DNA of 41,746 nucleotides from Bacteroidota bacterium. GTDB taxonomy: Bacteria; Bacteroidota; Bacteroidia; CAILMK01; JAAYUY01. Below are positions 24,338-33,772 of this stretch, piece after piece (the stretch's first letter is position 1; each line of letters starts with the position of its first letter). The notes under the pieces are model-generated. The model did no database searches. It was not told the DNA's origin and saw only the letters and a list, made by a program, of their open reading frames with translations. The translations under genes were made by a program, and so were the position numbers. The stretch lies in the NCBI GenBank assembly GCA_016776505.1, contig JADHTG010000022.1, positions 1-41,746 of the forward strand, read 5' to 3'.

Positions 24338-26275
24338 ATGAAAATTCATAAAAAACTATTATTAGTTCTTATTTCAATCCTGTTTGCACTGGCTGATTCT
24401 CATGCACAGGAACTCATTAAACCCCTGATTTCAAATACCATACTTCAGCAAAATAAAATCCCATTTAAAATATTTCGAGCTGAAGAGGATACTTTTGATT
24501 TAGACGAATATCCTTTTTGGGATGATTTTTCTGGGGATAGCCCATATCCAAAGGACTCGCTCTGGATTGATAATAACGTATTCATAAATAGTAGTCAGGC
24601 TTTCAGACCTGTCAGTGTAAATACGGCTAGTTTTGATGGATTGGATTCATTGGGAATACCATACAACCCGGGAGTTGTTAATTCAAAAGGTAAAAGAGCG
24701 GATAAGCTGACATCAGTTCCGATCGATTTATCAAAATATAATTTGCAGAATGATTCTCTCTATTTAAGTTTCTTCTACCAGCCGGCAGGCCTTGGTGATG
24801 AACCGGAAACATATGATTCCCTGGTTTTGGAATTTAAAGCAGACAGTTTTTGGAATGGAAGCAATTGGGAAAAAGAGAAATGGATTTGGATATGGAGTGT
24901 AGCTGGTTCTTCAGTGGAATTATTCCAGCAGGTGATTTTGCCTGTCAGACAATTTCAAATAGATAGCTCACAAATAATCGACACGGTGGCAAACTTTTAC
25001 CACGATGGATTTCAGTTTCGATTTGTCAATTATGGCAACCTGGCTGGTAACATGGATCTCTGGCACCTCGATTATGTTTACCTGAATAAAGGCAGGACAT
25101 GGGATGATATCTATTATAAAGATATGACCGTGTTTGAAAAACCAATCAGTTTATTGAATGATTTTATTTCAATGCCTTACAATCATTTTGATGGAAATAA
25201 GTCCTTATTGAAAAATGAACTCGTAATAAATGCCCGTAAATTAAACCAAACCCCTCTTAACCTTATTGGGCGCTGTGAGGTGACTGATTTAGCTGATGGA
25301 GATATCATCCTGACCGGTGCTGATGACAAAACGATTTATGACCTGGACACAACGCTCCCATTGGTTTTTAATTTAAGAGATAGTATCCAATTGAACAAAA
25401 TAACAGTGAAGGACAGCGTTCAGTTAAAAATCAAATTAAGCAGTAAATTAATTGATGATCGTAAGATTAATGATGATGTGGCCGATCTCCAGGAATTTTA
25501 TAATTATTATGCTTATGATGATGGTGTTCCCGAATTGGGTTATGGTATATACCCCGGAAATTACGGAATGGTAGCTTATAAATTTAAAATACCAGATCCA
25601 ATACCTGCGGGAGATTCTTTAAGAGGTGTTTATATCTTTTTCAATCAGTCAGAAGAAATCATAGCTAATGCAGCCTTCAATATCCTGGTTTGGAATGAGG
25701 GTGATTACAAAGAAAAACCCGTCAGCTTCCCTATGCGAGTGCCCGGTTTGGATTATGTAAATGGCAACGGATACGTTCTTTTTTACTTTGATACAGGTGT
25801 TGGAGTAGATCAGGAGTTTTATATTGGCTGGGAGCAAAACAGCGAGTTTTTTATGAATGTTGGACTGGATATGAATTATTATCAATTAATCGGCGATTCA
25901 AGCCCTACACAAGCTAATCCTAATATAACTTATTATGCCAATAATATGTGGAGCAATTCATCTGCTAAAGGAGCACTCATGATCCGACCTGTTATTGCTG
26001 ATAAACTCGAACGACCTGTTTCTATTCAAGAAGAGAAGAATCTGACTCTCCGCTTTTATCCTAATCCTGCAGATCAATTGATAAATATTACTGGCCTGGG
26101 AACAATAGATTGCACCCTGTATTTATTCGATGTAAGCGGGAAAGAAGTCCTTGTTTCAAAAATAAATAATAATAGACAGGTAGATATCTCAACGATTACC
26201 GATGGATTTTACCTGCTACGGATAGTGGATAATGTAAATGGTTTAGTATATAATTCAAAAATATTGATCAAATAG
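24338..26275 (+). CDS. Secreted T9SS cargo protein of unknown function
   Basis: 645 aa. The signal peptide covers about 1-24 (ending SHAQ). The body has a segment with WDDFSGDSPYP and LDKYNLQNDSLYLSFFYQPAG, resembling the jelly-roll-like opening of other Bacteroidota surface proteins, and an inner region NLAGNMDLWHLDYVYLN of the same type. The last 75 residues (LRFYPNPADQ ... GFYLLRIVD ... KILIK) are a T9SS type-A sorting domain. The function is unknown. Its position between the PASTA gene and purE, with gaps of only 5-6 nt, suggests one transcript. Confidence 0.85.
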   Translation: MKIHKKLLLVLISILFALADSHAQELIKPLISNTILQQNKIPFKIFRAEEDTFDLDEYPFWDDFSGDSPYPKDSLWIDNNVFINSSQAFRPVSVNTASFDGLDSLGIPYNPGVVNSKGKRADKLTSVPIDLSKYNLQNDSLYLSFFYQPAGLGDEPETYDSLVLEFKADSFWNGSNWEKEKWIWIWSVAGSSVELFQQVILPVRQFQIDSSQIIDTVANFYHDGFQFRFVNYGNLAGNMDLWHLDYVYLNKGRTWDDIYYKDMTVFEKPISLLNDFISMPYNHFDGNKSLLKNELVINARKLNQTPLNLIGRCEVTDLADGDIILTGADDKTIYDLDTTLPLVFNLRDSIQLNKITVKDSVQLKIKLSSKLIDDRKINDDVADLQEFYNYYAYDDGVPELGYGIYPGNYGMVAYKFKIPDPIPAGDSLRGVYIFFNQSEEIIANAAFNILVWNEGDYKEKPVSFPMRVPGLDYVNGNGYVLFYFDTGVGVDQEFYIGWEQNSEFFMNVGLDMNYYQLIGDSSPTQANPNITYYANNMWSNSSAKGALMIRPVIADKLERPVSIQEEKNLTLRFYPNPADQLINITGLGTIDCTLYLFDVSGKEVLVSKINNNRQVDISTITDGFYLLRIVDNVNGLVYNSKILIK

Positions 26276-26280
26276 AAGAA

Positions 26281-26796
26281 ATGGAAAAAGCACAAGTTGC
26301 AATTATCATGGGATCTGATTCCGACCTGAAAGTAATGCAGGACTCAGCAAAAGTGATGGAGGAGTTTGAAGTTCCATATTACATGGATGTGATTTCGGCT
26401 CACCGTACACCTCACCAGGCAATTGAATTCTCTCAAAAAGCTCATCAGGATGGCATTAAAGTAATTATTGCTGCTGCAGGAATGGCGGCTCATCTGGCTG
26501 GTTCTGTAGCAGCGCATACTCCTCTGCCAGTGATTGGGGTTCCTATTGCAGGGGGAAAGTTGCAAGGTAAAGATTCTCTTTATTCAACAGTCATGATGCC
26601 TCCGGGTGTTCCTGTTGCAACTGTGGGCATTGATGGAGCAAGGAATGCAGGATTACTTGCAATTCAAATCTTAGGAACCAGCGATGCTGCAATAATGAAC
26701 AAGATGATTCAGTTTAAAAAAGACCAGGAAAAGAAAATAGTGGCACGCTCCGAAAAACTAAAAAAGATAGGATATAAAGCTTATCTGGAAGGATAA
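26281..26796 (+). CDS. purE: N5-carboxyaminoimidazole ribonucleotide mutase (PurE)
   Basis: 171 aa, a typical class I PurE. GSDSDLKVMQDSAKVMEEF, the ISAHRTP active-site segment, and AAAGMAAHLAGSVAAHTPLPVIGVP with GIDGARNAGLLA are all present. It interconverts N5-CAIR and CAIR in purine synthesis. purK is not next to it here. Confidence 0.97.
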   Translation: MEKAQVAIIMGSDSDLKVMQDSAKVMEEFEVPYYMDVISAHRTPHQAIEFSQKAHQDGIKVIIAAAGMAAHLAGSVAAHTPLPVIGVPIAGGKLQGKDSLYSTVMMPPGVPVATVGIDGARNAGLLAIQILGTSDAAIMNKMIQFKKDQEKKIVARSEKLKKIGYKAYLEG

Positions 26797-26835
26797 AAGG
26801 ATAAATCATCTTTGAAATAAAATAATCACCTCTCT

Positions 26836-26986
26836 ATCCGTCTGTCGCAAAGTCCTCGTGCAGTGTGGACTACGGATTAACATTTTCCTTTACTACAAAC
26901 AGGGCCTGGTTTTTAAGATTGATATGGACTGATTTAAGTTTTGTTTTGCGAATAAGTTCGCGCTACCCTTGCTGCTAAGCCAGCAA
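26836..26986. repeat. Cluster of three hairpins between purE and DUF2851 gene
   Basis: Hairpin one: ATCCGT (26836-26841) with ACGGAT (26872-26877), enclosing AGTCC (26851-26855) with GGACT (26867-26871). Hairpin two: GCGAA-TAAG-TTCGC (26948-26961). Hairpin three: TTGCTG (26969-26974) with CAGCAA (26981-26986). None has a convincing T-tract. Two convergent genes end on either side, so they may help termination, or may be copies of a dispersed repeat. Confidence 0.55.
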
Positions 26987-27019
26987 TACAGACAATGAGC
27001 AGGATTGGGTTTTCTAATA

Positions 27020-28300
27020 TCAGTTTAGTGTTTGCTTTCTCAGTAAGGATGTACCCATATTACATTCCAGGCATTTTTTATTTTTACAATAGTGGGTATA
27101 TAGTTCAATTAAGGCCTGGGAATGTGCTGCATTTTTATTCTCAAACCCAATTTCATGCATTCTATTTGTAATTGCATTGTTCTCAGCTTTCAATGTCTCA
27201 ATAAAGTCTATTGAACGTTCTACAAGATGCTCCAGTTGTTTCTCTTTTCCAAAAGCAAACAGGAAAGGGATAACTGAATTGATCAGTAAAATATGAATGG
27301 ATGAGACTCCCAGTTTTTTTCTTCTCTTCTGGTTTGAAACCTGATCGAATTGATAATGCTCAGCCCAATAATAGGAAGCTTCTGTTTGAAATAAATGATA
27401 TAGTTCACTTAGCTGCGTGATCTCTGTTATTTTAGAAAATAAAGAGGAAGATTTCGATAATAAATAGGCCAGTTGCGATATTCGGATAGTTGGGAAGTTT
27501 GAAGGTCGCATACGGGCAAACTTCCAGGTGGTTTTTGAAAGAGGAGTTAAGCCATACTTCGATTTTAAGAATTCATACTCTTTTACTAATGTTTGAGTAT
27601 AGCTGTCTTTTGCTATGGTCGGCAACAAGCCTGATTGTCCGAACAATAAAGCTTCAATTTGAAGCAGATTATTCTTATGCCATGAAAATAGTTTGAAAGG
27701 AGTACGAGTTGCAAGATTTTCAAAAGCATCAGCATTCACCTTGTATCCAAATGATTTGGCTAAATGTTCATAGAAGGATTGTTGCCAATCCGATTCATTT
27801 GCCGCCAGGCTAAGCTGTATTTGAGCATATTTCCTCTCGAAGCGTATGACCAGCAGCCTGTTTTGCCATGTTAATTTGCTTAAGGGATCCACTTGGTGAA
27901 GCTGGGATAAACAGGGAATCCATTGCCTGTTTTGCATTAAATACTGGTGATAATTAATCAAATTCATGTTCATGAATTCTGAAAGTGATAGCGTTGGACA
28001 ATGCAGATCATGTATCCTATCAGAATCAATTTCATAAACGACATGTAGTATGACATTCTGGTAGGCAGGATCTGCATGATGCTTGTGCTTGAACCAATCA
28101 GAAGAATTCACGTGAAGTTCGATATTTCCTGCCCAAACAGTCTCTCCGATTTTAACCTTTGCCTGGCTAAAATCTGGTCCTGCATCCTGATTCAAAAGGC
28201 CCTGGTGGATTATCTGAATTGATTCCCCTTCATTAGTTTTCAAATCGGTCGACTTGAATAACTGATATTTCCAAATAAAATGGAGTAGTTCTTCTTTCAT
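27020..28300 (-). CDS. DUF2851 family protein
   Basis: 426 aa. The N-terminus MKEELLHFIWKYQLF, followed by the GESIQIIHQGLLNQDAGPDFSQAKV block, is the hallmark of the DUF2851 family found mainly in Bacteroidota. It continues through WAGNIELHVNSSDWFKHKHH, LHVVYEID and a C-terminal CKNKKCLEC cysteine group. The conserved acidic and histidine residues near the N-terminus (NIELH, HADPAYQNVILHVVYE) look like a nuclease-type metal site, but no function is established that I can name. It follows pyrF on the same strand after 34 nt. Confidence 0.9.
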   Translation of the reverse strand: MKEELLHFIWKYQLFKSTDLKTNEGESIQIIHQGLLNQDAGPDFSQAKVKIGETVWAGNIELHVNSSDWFKHKHHADPAYQNVILHVVYEIDSDRIHDLHCPTLSLSEFMNMNLINYHQYLMQNRQWIPCLSQLHQVDPLSKLTWQNRLLVIRFERKYAQIQLSLAANESDWQQSFYEHLAKSFGYKVNADAFENLATRTPFKLFSWHKNNLLQIEALLFGQSGLLPTIAKDSYTQTLVKEYEFLKSKYGLTPLSKTTWKFARMRPSNFPTIRISQLAYLLSKSSSLFSKITEITQLSELYHLFQTEASYYWAEHYQFDQVSNQKRRKKLGVSSIHILLINSVIPFLFAFGKEKQLEHLVERSIDFIETLKAENNAITNRMHEIGFENKNAAHSQALIELYTHYCKNKKCLECNMGTSLLRKQTLN

Positions 28301-28334
28301 ATATGTGATTTAAAGAGAAAGTAATAAATCGTTA

Positions 28335-29138
28335 TTAATTTATAAATTCAGCCATTTGCTGCTGGTACTTCAATGCAGAATCTTTGATATTAATCGGAAA
28401 ATCCTCGTCATTACCCGGAAAAATAACTCCTCTTGAAACATTCACCAAAACTCCAGTCTCATCGTTTAATGCATATCTAGCAATGTCCCTGACCGTACCT
28501 CCCTGTGCCCCAACTCCTGGAATTAAAATGAAATGCTGTGGAATTATTTTTCTGATTCCTGAAAATGCCTCCGGGTGAGTGGCGCCCACAACATACATGA
28601 TATTTCCCGTATTTCCCCACTTTGAGCTGGTTTTAAAAACCTGTTCATATAAATAATCATCACCCGTTTTCAGCATCTGGAAGTCTTTGGAACCCTGGTT
28701 AGAAGTAAGGGCCAATATGATCACCCACTTATCCTTAAATTCCAGGAAAGGACCAATTGAATCACTTCCCATATAAGGGGATAGCGTAATGGCATCAAAA
28801 GCATAGGTTTCGAAGAATGTTTTTGCATATTGTTTTGATGTATTTCCAATATCTCCTCTTTTAGCATCCGCGATCTTAAAAATACCTTCCGGAATATAGT
28901 TGACGGTTTTCTCGAGACTCTTCAAGCCATTCACCCCATGTCGCTCATAAAAAGCAAGATTCAGCTTGTAGGCCACAGCAAACTCATTGGTAGCATCAAT
29001 AACAGCTTTATTGAACTCGAAAATGGGATCCTGAAAAGATTTCAAATGTTCGGGGATTTTATCCATGTCAGTATCTAAGCCAATGCATAAGAAAGATTTT
29101 TTTCTGCGGATTTCCTCAATGATTTGTGTTCTGTTCAT
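28335..29138 (-). CDS. pyrF: Orotidine 5'-phosphate decarboxylase (type 2)
   Basis: 267 aa. It has FLCIGLDTDMDKIP at the N-terminus, the catalytic D91-A-K93-R-G-D96 motif (FKIADAKRGDIGNT), and the C-terminal PGVGAQGGTVRDIARYA and NVSRGVIFP phosphate-binding loops. The spacing and extra residues mark the longer type 2 (PyrF subfamily 2) enzyme. It makes UMP from OMP. It starts one base after the stop of the upstream lipoprotein gene, so the two are probably co-transcribed. Confidence 0.97.
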   Translation of the reverse strand: MNRTQIIEEIRRKKSFLCIGLDTDMDKIPEHLKSFQDPIFEFNKAVIDATNEFAVAYKLNLAFYERHGVNGLKSLEKTVNYIPEGIFKIADAKRGDIGNTSKQYAKTFFETYAFDAITLSPYMGSDSIGPFLEFKDKWVIILALTSNQGSKDFQMLKTGDDYLYEQVFKTSSKWGNTGNIMYVVGATHPEAFSGIRKIIPQHFILIPGVGAQGGTVRDIARYALNDETGVLVNVSRGVIFPGNDEDFPINIKDSALKYQQQMAEFIN

Positions 29139-29139
29139 T

Positions 29140-29673
29140 TTAGTAATTATAGAAGATTACCGGTGTTTCTACTTCATTGCTTTTGTGTAGTTTCCTGTCA
29201 AAGATAAATATCTTAAACTTGATATAATTATTTTTTTGAGGTTGGATTAAATTGGTATGCCATTCAATTTCTCCTTTGATGGTCTTATTGGGTGTGTCAG
29301 GTGTAAGATTTCTGAATCTATATGGAAAACGAATGGTATCTCCAACTGGTATTCCGCCAATTTCAGGTCTTACTTCAACAAACTGACTATCAACAAATTC
29401 ATAATAATAAATATACATGCACGAATGGTACAAACTGCCTGAATTAAATGGTGGAAAAGTGTCATTTTGCTCAAGTCCAAGATCTCCATCACCATCCGTA
29501 TAACTTATGATGATCTTTAGTGCAGTGTCTTTCCCAAAATCATTTTTATATTGAATGTATTCGACAAATTGTATTTCAGGAATTATACTGAACTCAGGAT
29601 CTTTTGTGCAATTAATGAATAATATAATCGCGAGGAGTACAGAAATAATAAGTGAAATCTTAATTTTGAACAT
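29140..29673 (-). CDS. Lipoprotein of unknown function
   Basis: 177 aa. A lipoprotein signal peptide ends ILFINC (Cys at about residue 21). The mature part contains DGDGDLGLEQND, an acidic loop like a calcium-binding turn, then FPYRFRNLTPDTPNKTIKGE and beta-strand-like segments. This pattern, with an early 'SYTDGDGDLG' strand, is common in Bacteroidota lipoproteins of unknown role. The start is only 14 bp from that of the divergent LuxE-like gene. Confidence 0.85.
   Translation of the reverse strand: MFKIKISLIISVLLAIILFINCTKDPEFSIIPEIQFVEYIQYKNDFGKDTALKIIISYTDGDGDLGLEQNDTFPPFNSGSLYHSCMYIYYYEFVDSQFVEVRPEIGGIPVGDTIRFPYRFRNLTPDTPNKTIKGEIEWHTNLIQPQKNNYIKFKIFIFDRKLHKSNEVETPVIFYNY
29661..29668 (+). 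promoter_or_regulatory. -7 box for the LuxE-like gene, inside the lipoprotein gene
   Basis: TAATTTTG fits TAnnTTTG. It lies within the first codons of the divergent lipoprotein gene, 19 nt before the ATG at 29688. Confidence 0.45.
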
Positions 29674-29687
29674 TCTTTGCGAATCTA

Positions 29688-30677
29688 ATGAATTTTAAAA
29701 ACAGCTTTAAAAATAAGTTTTTTTTAGCGAATCCTGAAAATTTTGAACAGCTTGCTTTGGAGCTCTTTCAATACCAGGTTTCATCTAATTCAACCTATCG
29801 CAAATATGTGCAATTATTAGGCCTTAACCTACAGCACATCAATTCTTTAAAGCAAATTCCTTTTTTACCTGCTGAACTTTTCAAACATCACAGGATAAAG
29901 TGTGGTTCAGATCCAACTGAAAAAGTTTTTACAAGCAGCAGGACTACTAATTCTATTCCATCAAAGCATTATATCTCAGATCTTCAGCTGTATAAACGAA
30001 ACTGTATTCGAATTTTCAATTATTTTTATGGTGATTTAGCAGATCATGTGATGCTGGCTTTGTTGCCATCCTACATGGAAAGGACTGGTTCTTCTCTGAT
30101 CTATATGGTTGAAGAAATGATTAAGTTATCGGATAATCCGGAAAGCGGATTTTTCCTCGATAATTTTGAAGAACTGGATAAAACAATTCAAAATTTACTC
30201 GCAAAAAATAAAAAATTCATTTTATTTGGGGTCAGTTTTGCTTTGATGGAATTTTCCGAAAATTACCCTTCAAATCTGGGTAGTAACATTGTAATGGAAA
30301 CAGGCGGAATGAAGGGCAGGCATAAAGAAATTACCAGGGAAGAAATGCATGAGTTCCTATGCGCCCGGTTATCTGTCAAAAATATTCATTCAGAATACGG
30401 CATGACAGAATTATTATCCCAGGCTTATTCTAAAGGAGGAGGGGCTTTTAGATGCCCTCCCTGGATGCGGGTGTTCATTAGAGATCAGAGGGATCCATTA
30501 TCTATTTTGGAAACGGGAGAAAATGGCTGCCTCAACATAATTGATCTGGCGAATGTGGATTCCTGTGCATTCATAGCTAGCGGGGATCTTGGAAAAAAAA
30601 TATCCGATAATGAGTTTGGCGTGAGTGGCAGAACAGATAACTCGGATATCAGGGGATGTAATCTCCTGTTAGGCTAA
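29688..30677 (+). CDS. LuxE-like acyl-protein synthetase
   Basis: 329 aa, shorter than Vibrio LuxE (about 370). It has the family's N-terminal IPFLPAELFKHH block, TSSRTTNSIPSKH (the Ser/Thr-rich ATP contact), a long central MLALLPSYMERTGSSLIYMV and the C-terminal IHSEYGMTELLSQAYS, with an acidic tail near GRTDNSDIRGCN. LuxE activates fatty acids as acyl-AMP and passes them on. No luxC, luxD or acyl-CoA reductase gene lies near, so the acceptor is unknown. It is a stand-alone gene with its terminator after the stop codon. Confidence 0.85.
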   Translation: MNFKNSFKNKFFLANPENFEQLALELFQYQVSSNSTYRKYVQLLGLNLQHINSLKQIPFLPAELFKHHRIKCGSDPTEKVFTSSRTTNSIPSKHYISDLQLYKRNCIRIFNYFYGDLADHVMLALLPSYMERTGSSLIYMVEEMIKLSDNPESGFFLDNFEELDKTIQNLLAKNKKFILFGVSFALMEFSENYPSNLGSNIVMETGGMKGRHKEITREEMHEFLCARLSVKNIHSEYGMTELLSQAYSKGGGAFRCPPWMRVFIRDQRDPLSILETGENGCLNIIDLANVDSCAFIASGDLGKKISDNEFGVSGRTDNSDIRGCNLLLG

Positions 30678-30686
30678 TTGAAATCA

Positions 30687-30722
30687 AAAAAAAAGCCAGG
30701 CATAAGACTGGCTTTTCTTTCT
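30687..30722. terminator. Bidirectional intrinsic terminator
   Basis: AAAAGCCAG (30691-30699) pairs with CTGGCTTTT (30708-30716) around an 8-nt loop. A-runs flank the left and T-runs the right, so it can serve both the LuxE-like gene and the convergent BNR-repeat gene. Confidence 0.85.
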
Positions 30723-30735
30723 TTATTTTTAAATA

Positions 30736-33534
30736 TTAATCAACGACCAGGAATCTTCCGATCAGTTCGCTTCCTTCCCCTCTAAGCCTGATGAGATAGG
30801 TTCCTCGTTTTAATCCGCTTGTATTTACCTGGAACACATTTTCTCCAAATGTTGCATTTCCGAAGGTAAACTTTTTAACAATGCTTCCATTCATATTGAA
30901 AATCTCACCAGTTAAATCTTTGGCATCATTGAGAATAAATTTGATATTCATCTGATCATTCACCGGGTTGGGGAAAATAGATAGTTTTTCCCTTAAATAG
31001 GGCTTCCTTTCAATCATGCTGCTACTCCATAATGAATTTGTTTCAAAAATTCCCATACCATGAGAACCTACAAAGAAAGTATATCCTTCACTCCATGGAT
31101 GTTTTTTATACTGGCGGATCATAAAAGCAGGTGCCCTGTCCATACCTGTGTTTTCTTCAGTCCAGCTTGCCCCACCATTTGTTGACGCATAAACACCTAA
31201 TTCAGACGCAATAATGATAGTATCCTGGCTTGCTGACTGGGAATTAAATGCAACATCAAAAACGGGCATAGAAGGAAGATTTCCATGAATAGACGTAAAA
31301 TTCACCAAATGGACTGAATCCAGTGCATTATGGCTTATGTACACATGATCATTCCCATGTACATAATTGCCCAAAGCGACAGCAACCGTATTGTTGTCAC
31401 TGGGTGAAACACCAATGCCACAAGTTGACCGATTTGCCCAGGTAGCCAGCAGTTCAGTTTTAATTCCAAAATCATCAGGATCAAAGTTCCCGCTTGCATC
31501 AAACCATAACTTTTTATCCTTAAGTCCGGAAATACGATAAAGTCTACCTGTATTCCAGGTCCTGGTACCAACAAACAAAACATCTCCGTCTGAAGAATAT
31601 TCCATCGAAACTGTTTGAGTATTGATGCCATTCGAGATACGAAACCATTTAACAGAATCCGCATTAAAGTCAACTGCCTGCTCAGTCATCCAAATTCCCT
31701 GGCTTGCAGCGAAGAAGAATTTTGAAATATGAACCAGAGAATCATATTCCACTCCATTTGTATCCATAAAGGTCTGCCATTCCATATCTTCCCATAACCT
31801 GAATGGGGTATTAAAATAGTATGCAACATCGAACAGATAAGAACCGTCATCTGAATTAATAGTGAAACCTTCTCTTGAATTTCCCCTGCTTTTTGATCGG
31901 TAGCATCTGCCTCCCTGTGACTCATAGAAATAAATATCAGGATCATAACGTGATATTTCAGCATAGAATCCATCTCCACCGAGAATATCTTTTGCACTAT
32001 TTCCTGTCAATCCATCGTATTCAATACGCATCGTATTCTGATCCTGTGTTCCACCCACAATATCTCCCCTGGGATGTGCAGCCAGACCATAAAATTGGGT
32101 GGTAGTTAAATACAGATTGATTCCCTTAAAACTTGGATATTTATTTCCAACAAAATTGTCAGATACATAAACTCCACCATCCGTTACCACATACATTTTC
32201 ATTGGAGATGACTTACTGTCAAATATAATGTTGTGCTTGTCTGCATGGATATATAAAGGATTTTTATACAAGCCCTGGCCATCTGTATATTCTTCCAGAC
32301 TGGCAGCCTGGTACCATTGATTATTATAAAATGAATAAAAATCAACCCCACCAACAAAAGCCCTGTTTTCATCCGTAGGATCAACAGCAACGCAGTTATC
32401 ATATTGCCCCTGGTAGCTTCCTGATCTGCCAAATGGTTCTGCTTCACTATGGCCTGCAACAACCTGTGTCCAGGTATCGCCATTGTCTGCTGATTTATAT
32501 AATCCTCCAAATGAATGTGTTCCGGGATATGGAGAAGTCCCGTTAGAAGCAGAGGCTACATAAATCACATTTTGATTTGATTCGGCAATAGCCAATGTTA
32601 AACGGGTCGACCTGGATATCTCCATGACCGAAGATGCAACCTGGACAAAATTAGCTCCATTTATTGAACGGTGTAATTTACATAAACCGGAAGCATATGA
32701 GGCAGCGAAAACAGTCTTTCCGTCATTTGACATGGCAATATCAATATAAATATGGGCCGTTGATCCACCCGGCATCGTTAAACGGGTCCATGTGTCAGCT
32801 GCATCGGTAGATTTCATTAATCCCGAATAAGTAGCTGCATATATTAAATTATTGTTTGTAGGATCAACTTTGATAGATTGAACATTTAACCATTTGGAAT
32901 TCCCTGATTTTAATGGATCAGTTGATGAAACAAGCTCCCAGTTTTCTCCCCTGTCTGAGGACTTGTAAACACCTCCACCACGGCTTCCTGAGGTTAAATT
33001 CCCATTCGGGCCACTCATGGCATTGAAATAACCTTCACCTGTTCCAAAATAAATAGTACCGTCCGTGGCCTGGGTCATACAGGAGACAATAAGTCCTCCA
33101 GCTGAGGCATCGTAGGTTTTACGGGTCCAATTTTGTCCGGCATTTACTGATTTATAAACACCTCCTGAAACACCACTGGCATATAAAATATTTGGATTTT
33201 CATTATCAACTACAAAACCGCGAATACGACCTCCCACATTATCCGGTCCTCTGCTTACCCAGTCAAGCAATGGGTCTGCCCTGTATGCAGAGAGTTTATC
33301 TGCCTGGGCATGTGCCTGGGAAACCAGCTCAGGATCAATTTTTCCTGTTGAAGGATCGGCTTTGATCATATTGTAATAAGCTGCTGCATCCTTAAAAGCC
33401 CTGGCTTGTTTTCCTTTAAAAGTTATGTCGAGATTATCAAATTCAATTTGATTTTCCTGGTATTTATAAAAACTAAAAAGTGAAACGAGTGCAAAAACAA
33501 CTAAAGCTGTAAGAAGTAAACTTTTCTTTTTCAT
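30736..33534 (-). CDS. Large BNR/Asp-box repeat protein, T9SS cargo
   Basis: 932 aa. An N-terminal signal/anchor helix (about 5-22) is followed by GPDNVGGRIRGFVVDNENPNIL, the usual start of a Vps10/BNR-type beta-propeller. At least five Asp-box-like turns are visible: SVNAGQNWTR, SSDRGENWEL, STDAADTWTR, SADNGDTWTQ and STNGGASWTE. The last 80 residues (LSIFPNPVNDQ ... GTYLIRLRG ... FLVVD) are a T9SS type-A sorting domain. It is predicted to be on the cell surface or secreted. Such proteins may be glycosidases or adhesins, but no sialidase active-site set is evident. Confidence 0.9.
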   Translation of the reverse strand: MKKKSLLLTALVVFALVSLFSFYKYQENQIEFDNLDITFKGKQARAFKDAAAYYNMIKADPSTGKIDPELVSQAHAQADKLSAYRADPLLDWVSRGPDNVGGRIRGFVVDNENPNILYASGVSGGVYKSVNAGQNWTRKTYDASAGGLIVSCMTQATDGTIYFGTGEGYFNAMSGPNGNLTSGSRGGGVYKSSDRGENWELVSSTDPLKSGNSKWLNVQSIKVDPTNNNLIYAATYSGLMKSTDAADTWTRLTMPGGSTAHIYIDIAMSNDGKTVFAASYASGLCKLHRSINGANFVQVASSVMEISRSTRLTLAIAESNQNVIYVASASNGTSPYPGTHSFGGLYKSADNGDTWTQVVAGHSEAEPFGRSGSYQGQYDNCVAVDPTDENRAFVGGVDFYSFYNNQWYQAASLEEYTDGQGLYKNPLYIHADKHNIIFDSKSSPMKMYVVTDGGVYVSDNFVGNKYPSFKGINLYLTTTQFYGLAAHPRGDIVGGTQDQNTMRIEYDGLTGNSAKDILGGDGFYAEISRYDPDIYFYESQGGRCYRSKSRGNSREGFTINSDDGSYLFDVAYYFNTPFRLWEDMEWQTFMDTNGVEYDSLVHISKFFFAASQGIWMTEQAVDFNADSVKWFRISNGINTQTVSMEYSSDGDVLFVGTRTWNTGRLYRISGLKDKKLWFDASGNFDPDDFGIKTELLATWANRSTCGIGVSPSDNNTVAVALGNYVHGNDHVYISHNALDSVHLVNFTSIHGNLPSMPVFDVAFNSQSASQDTIIIASELGVYASTNGGASWTEENTGMDRAPAFMIRQYKKHPWSEGYTFFVGSHGMGIFETNSLWSSSMIERKPYLREKLSIFPNPVNDQMNIKFILNDAKDLTGEIFNMNGSIVKKFTFGNATFGENVFQVNTSGLKRGTYLIRLRGEGSELIGRFLVVD

Positions 33535-33571
33535 AAGAATACTTTATAAATTCATTAAATTTATTGAAGAA

Positions 33572-33579
33572 CAAAGATA
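33572..33579 (-). promoter_or_regulatory. -7 box for the BNR-repeat gene
   Basis: On the minus strand this reads TATCTTTG. It lies 37 nt upstream of the start codon at 33534. Confidence 0.55.
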
Positions 33580-33772
33580 CTATTATATACCTTTTATCCT
33601 ACCGAATTAGACAATTTGATAAAAGTTCAAAACTGGATATTAAATCCATATTCAGTTTTAAACAAATATAAAAATACTATGTAAAAATAAACCCTAAAGC
33701 TGAACATATCAACCAACAATTAGTAAAGCAGTCGATATACTTATTAATCATGCTGTTATCTAGATGAGGAAT

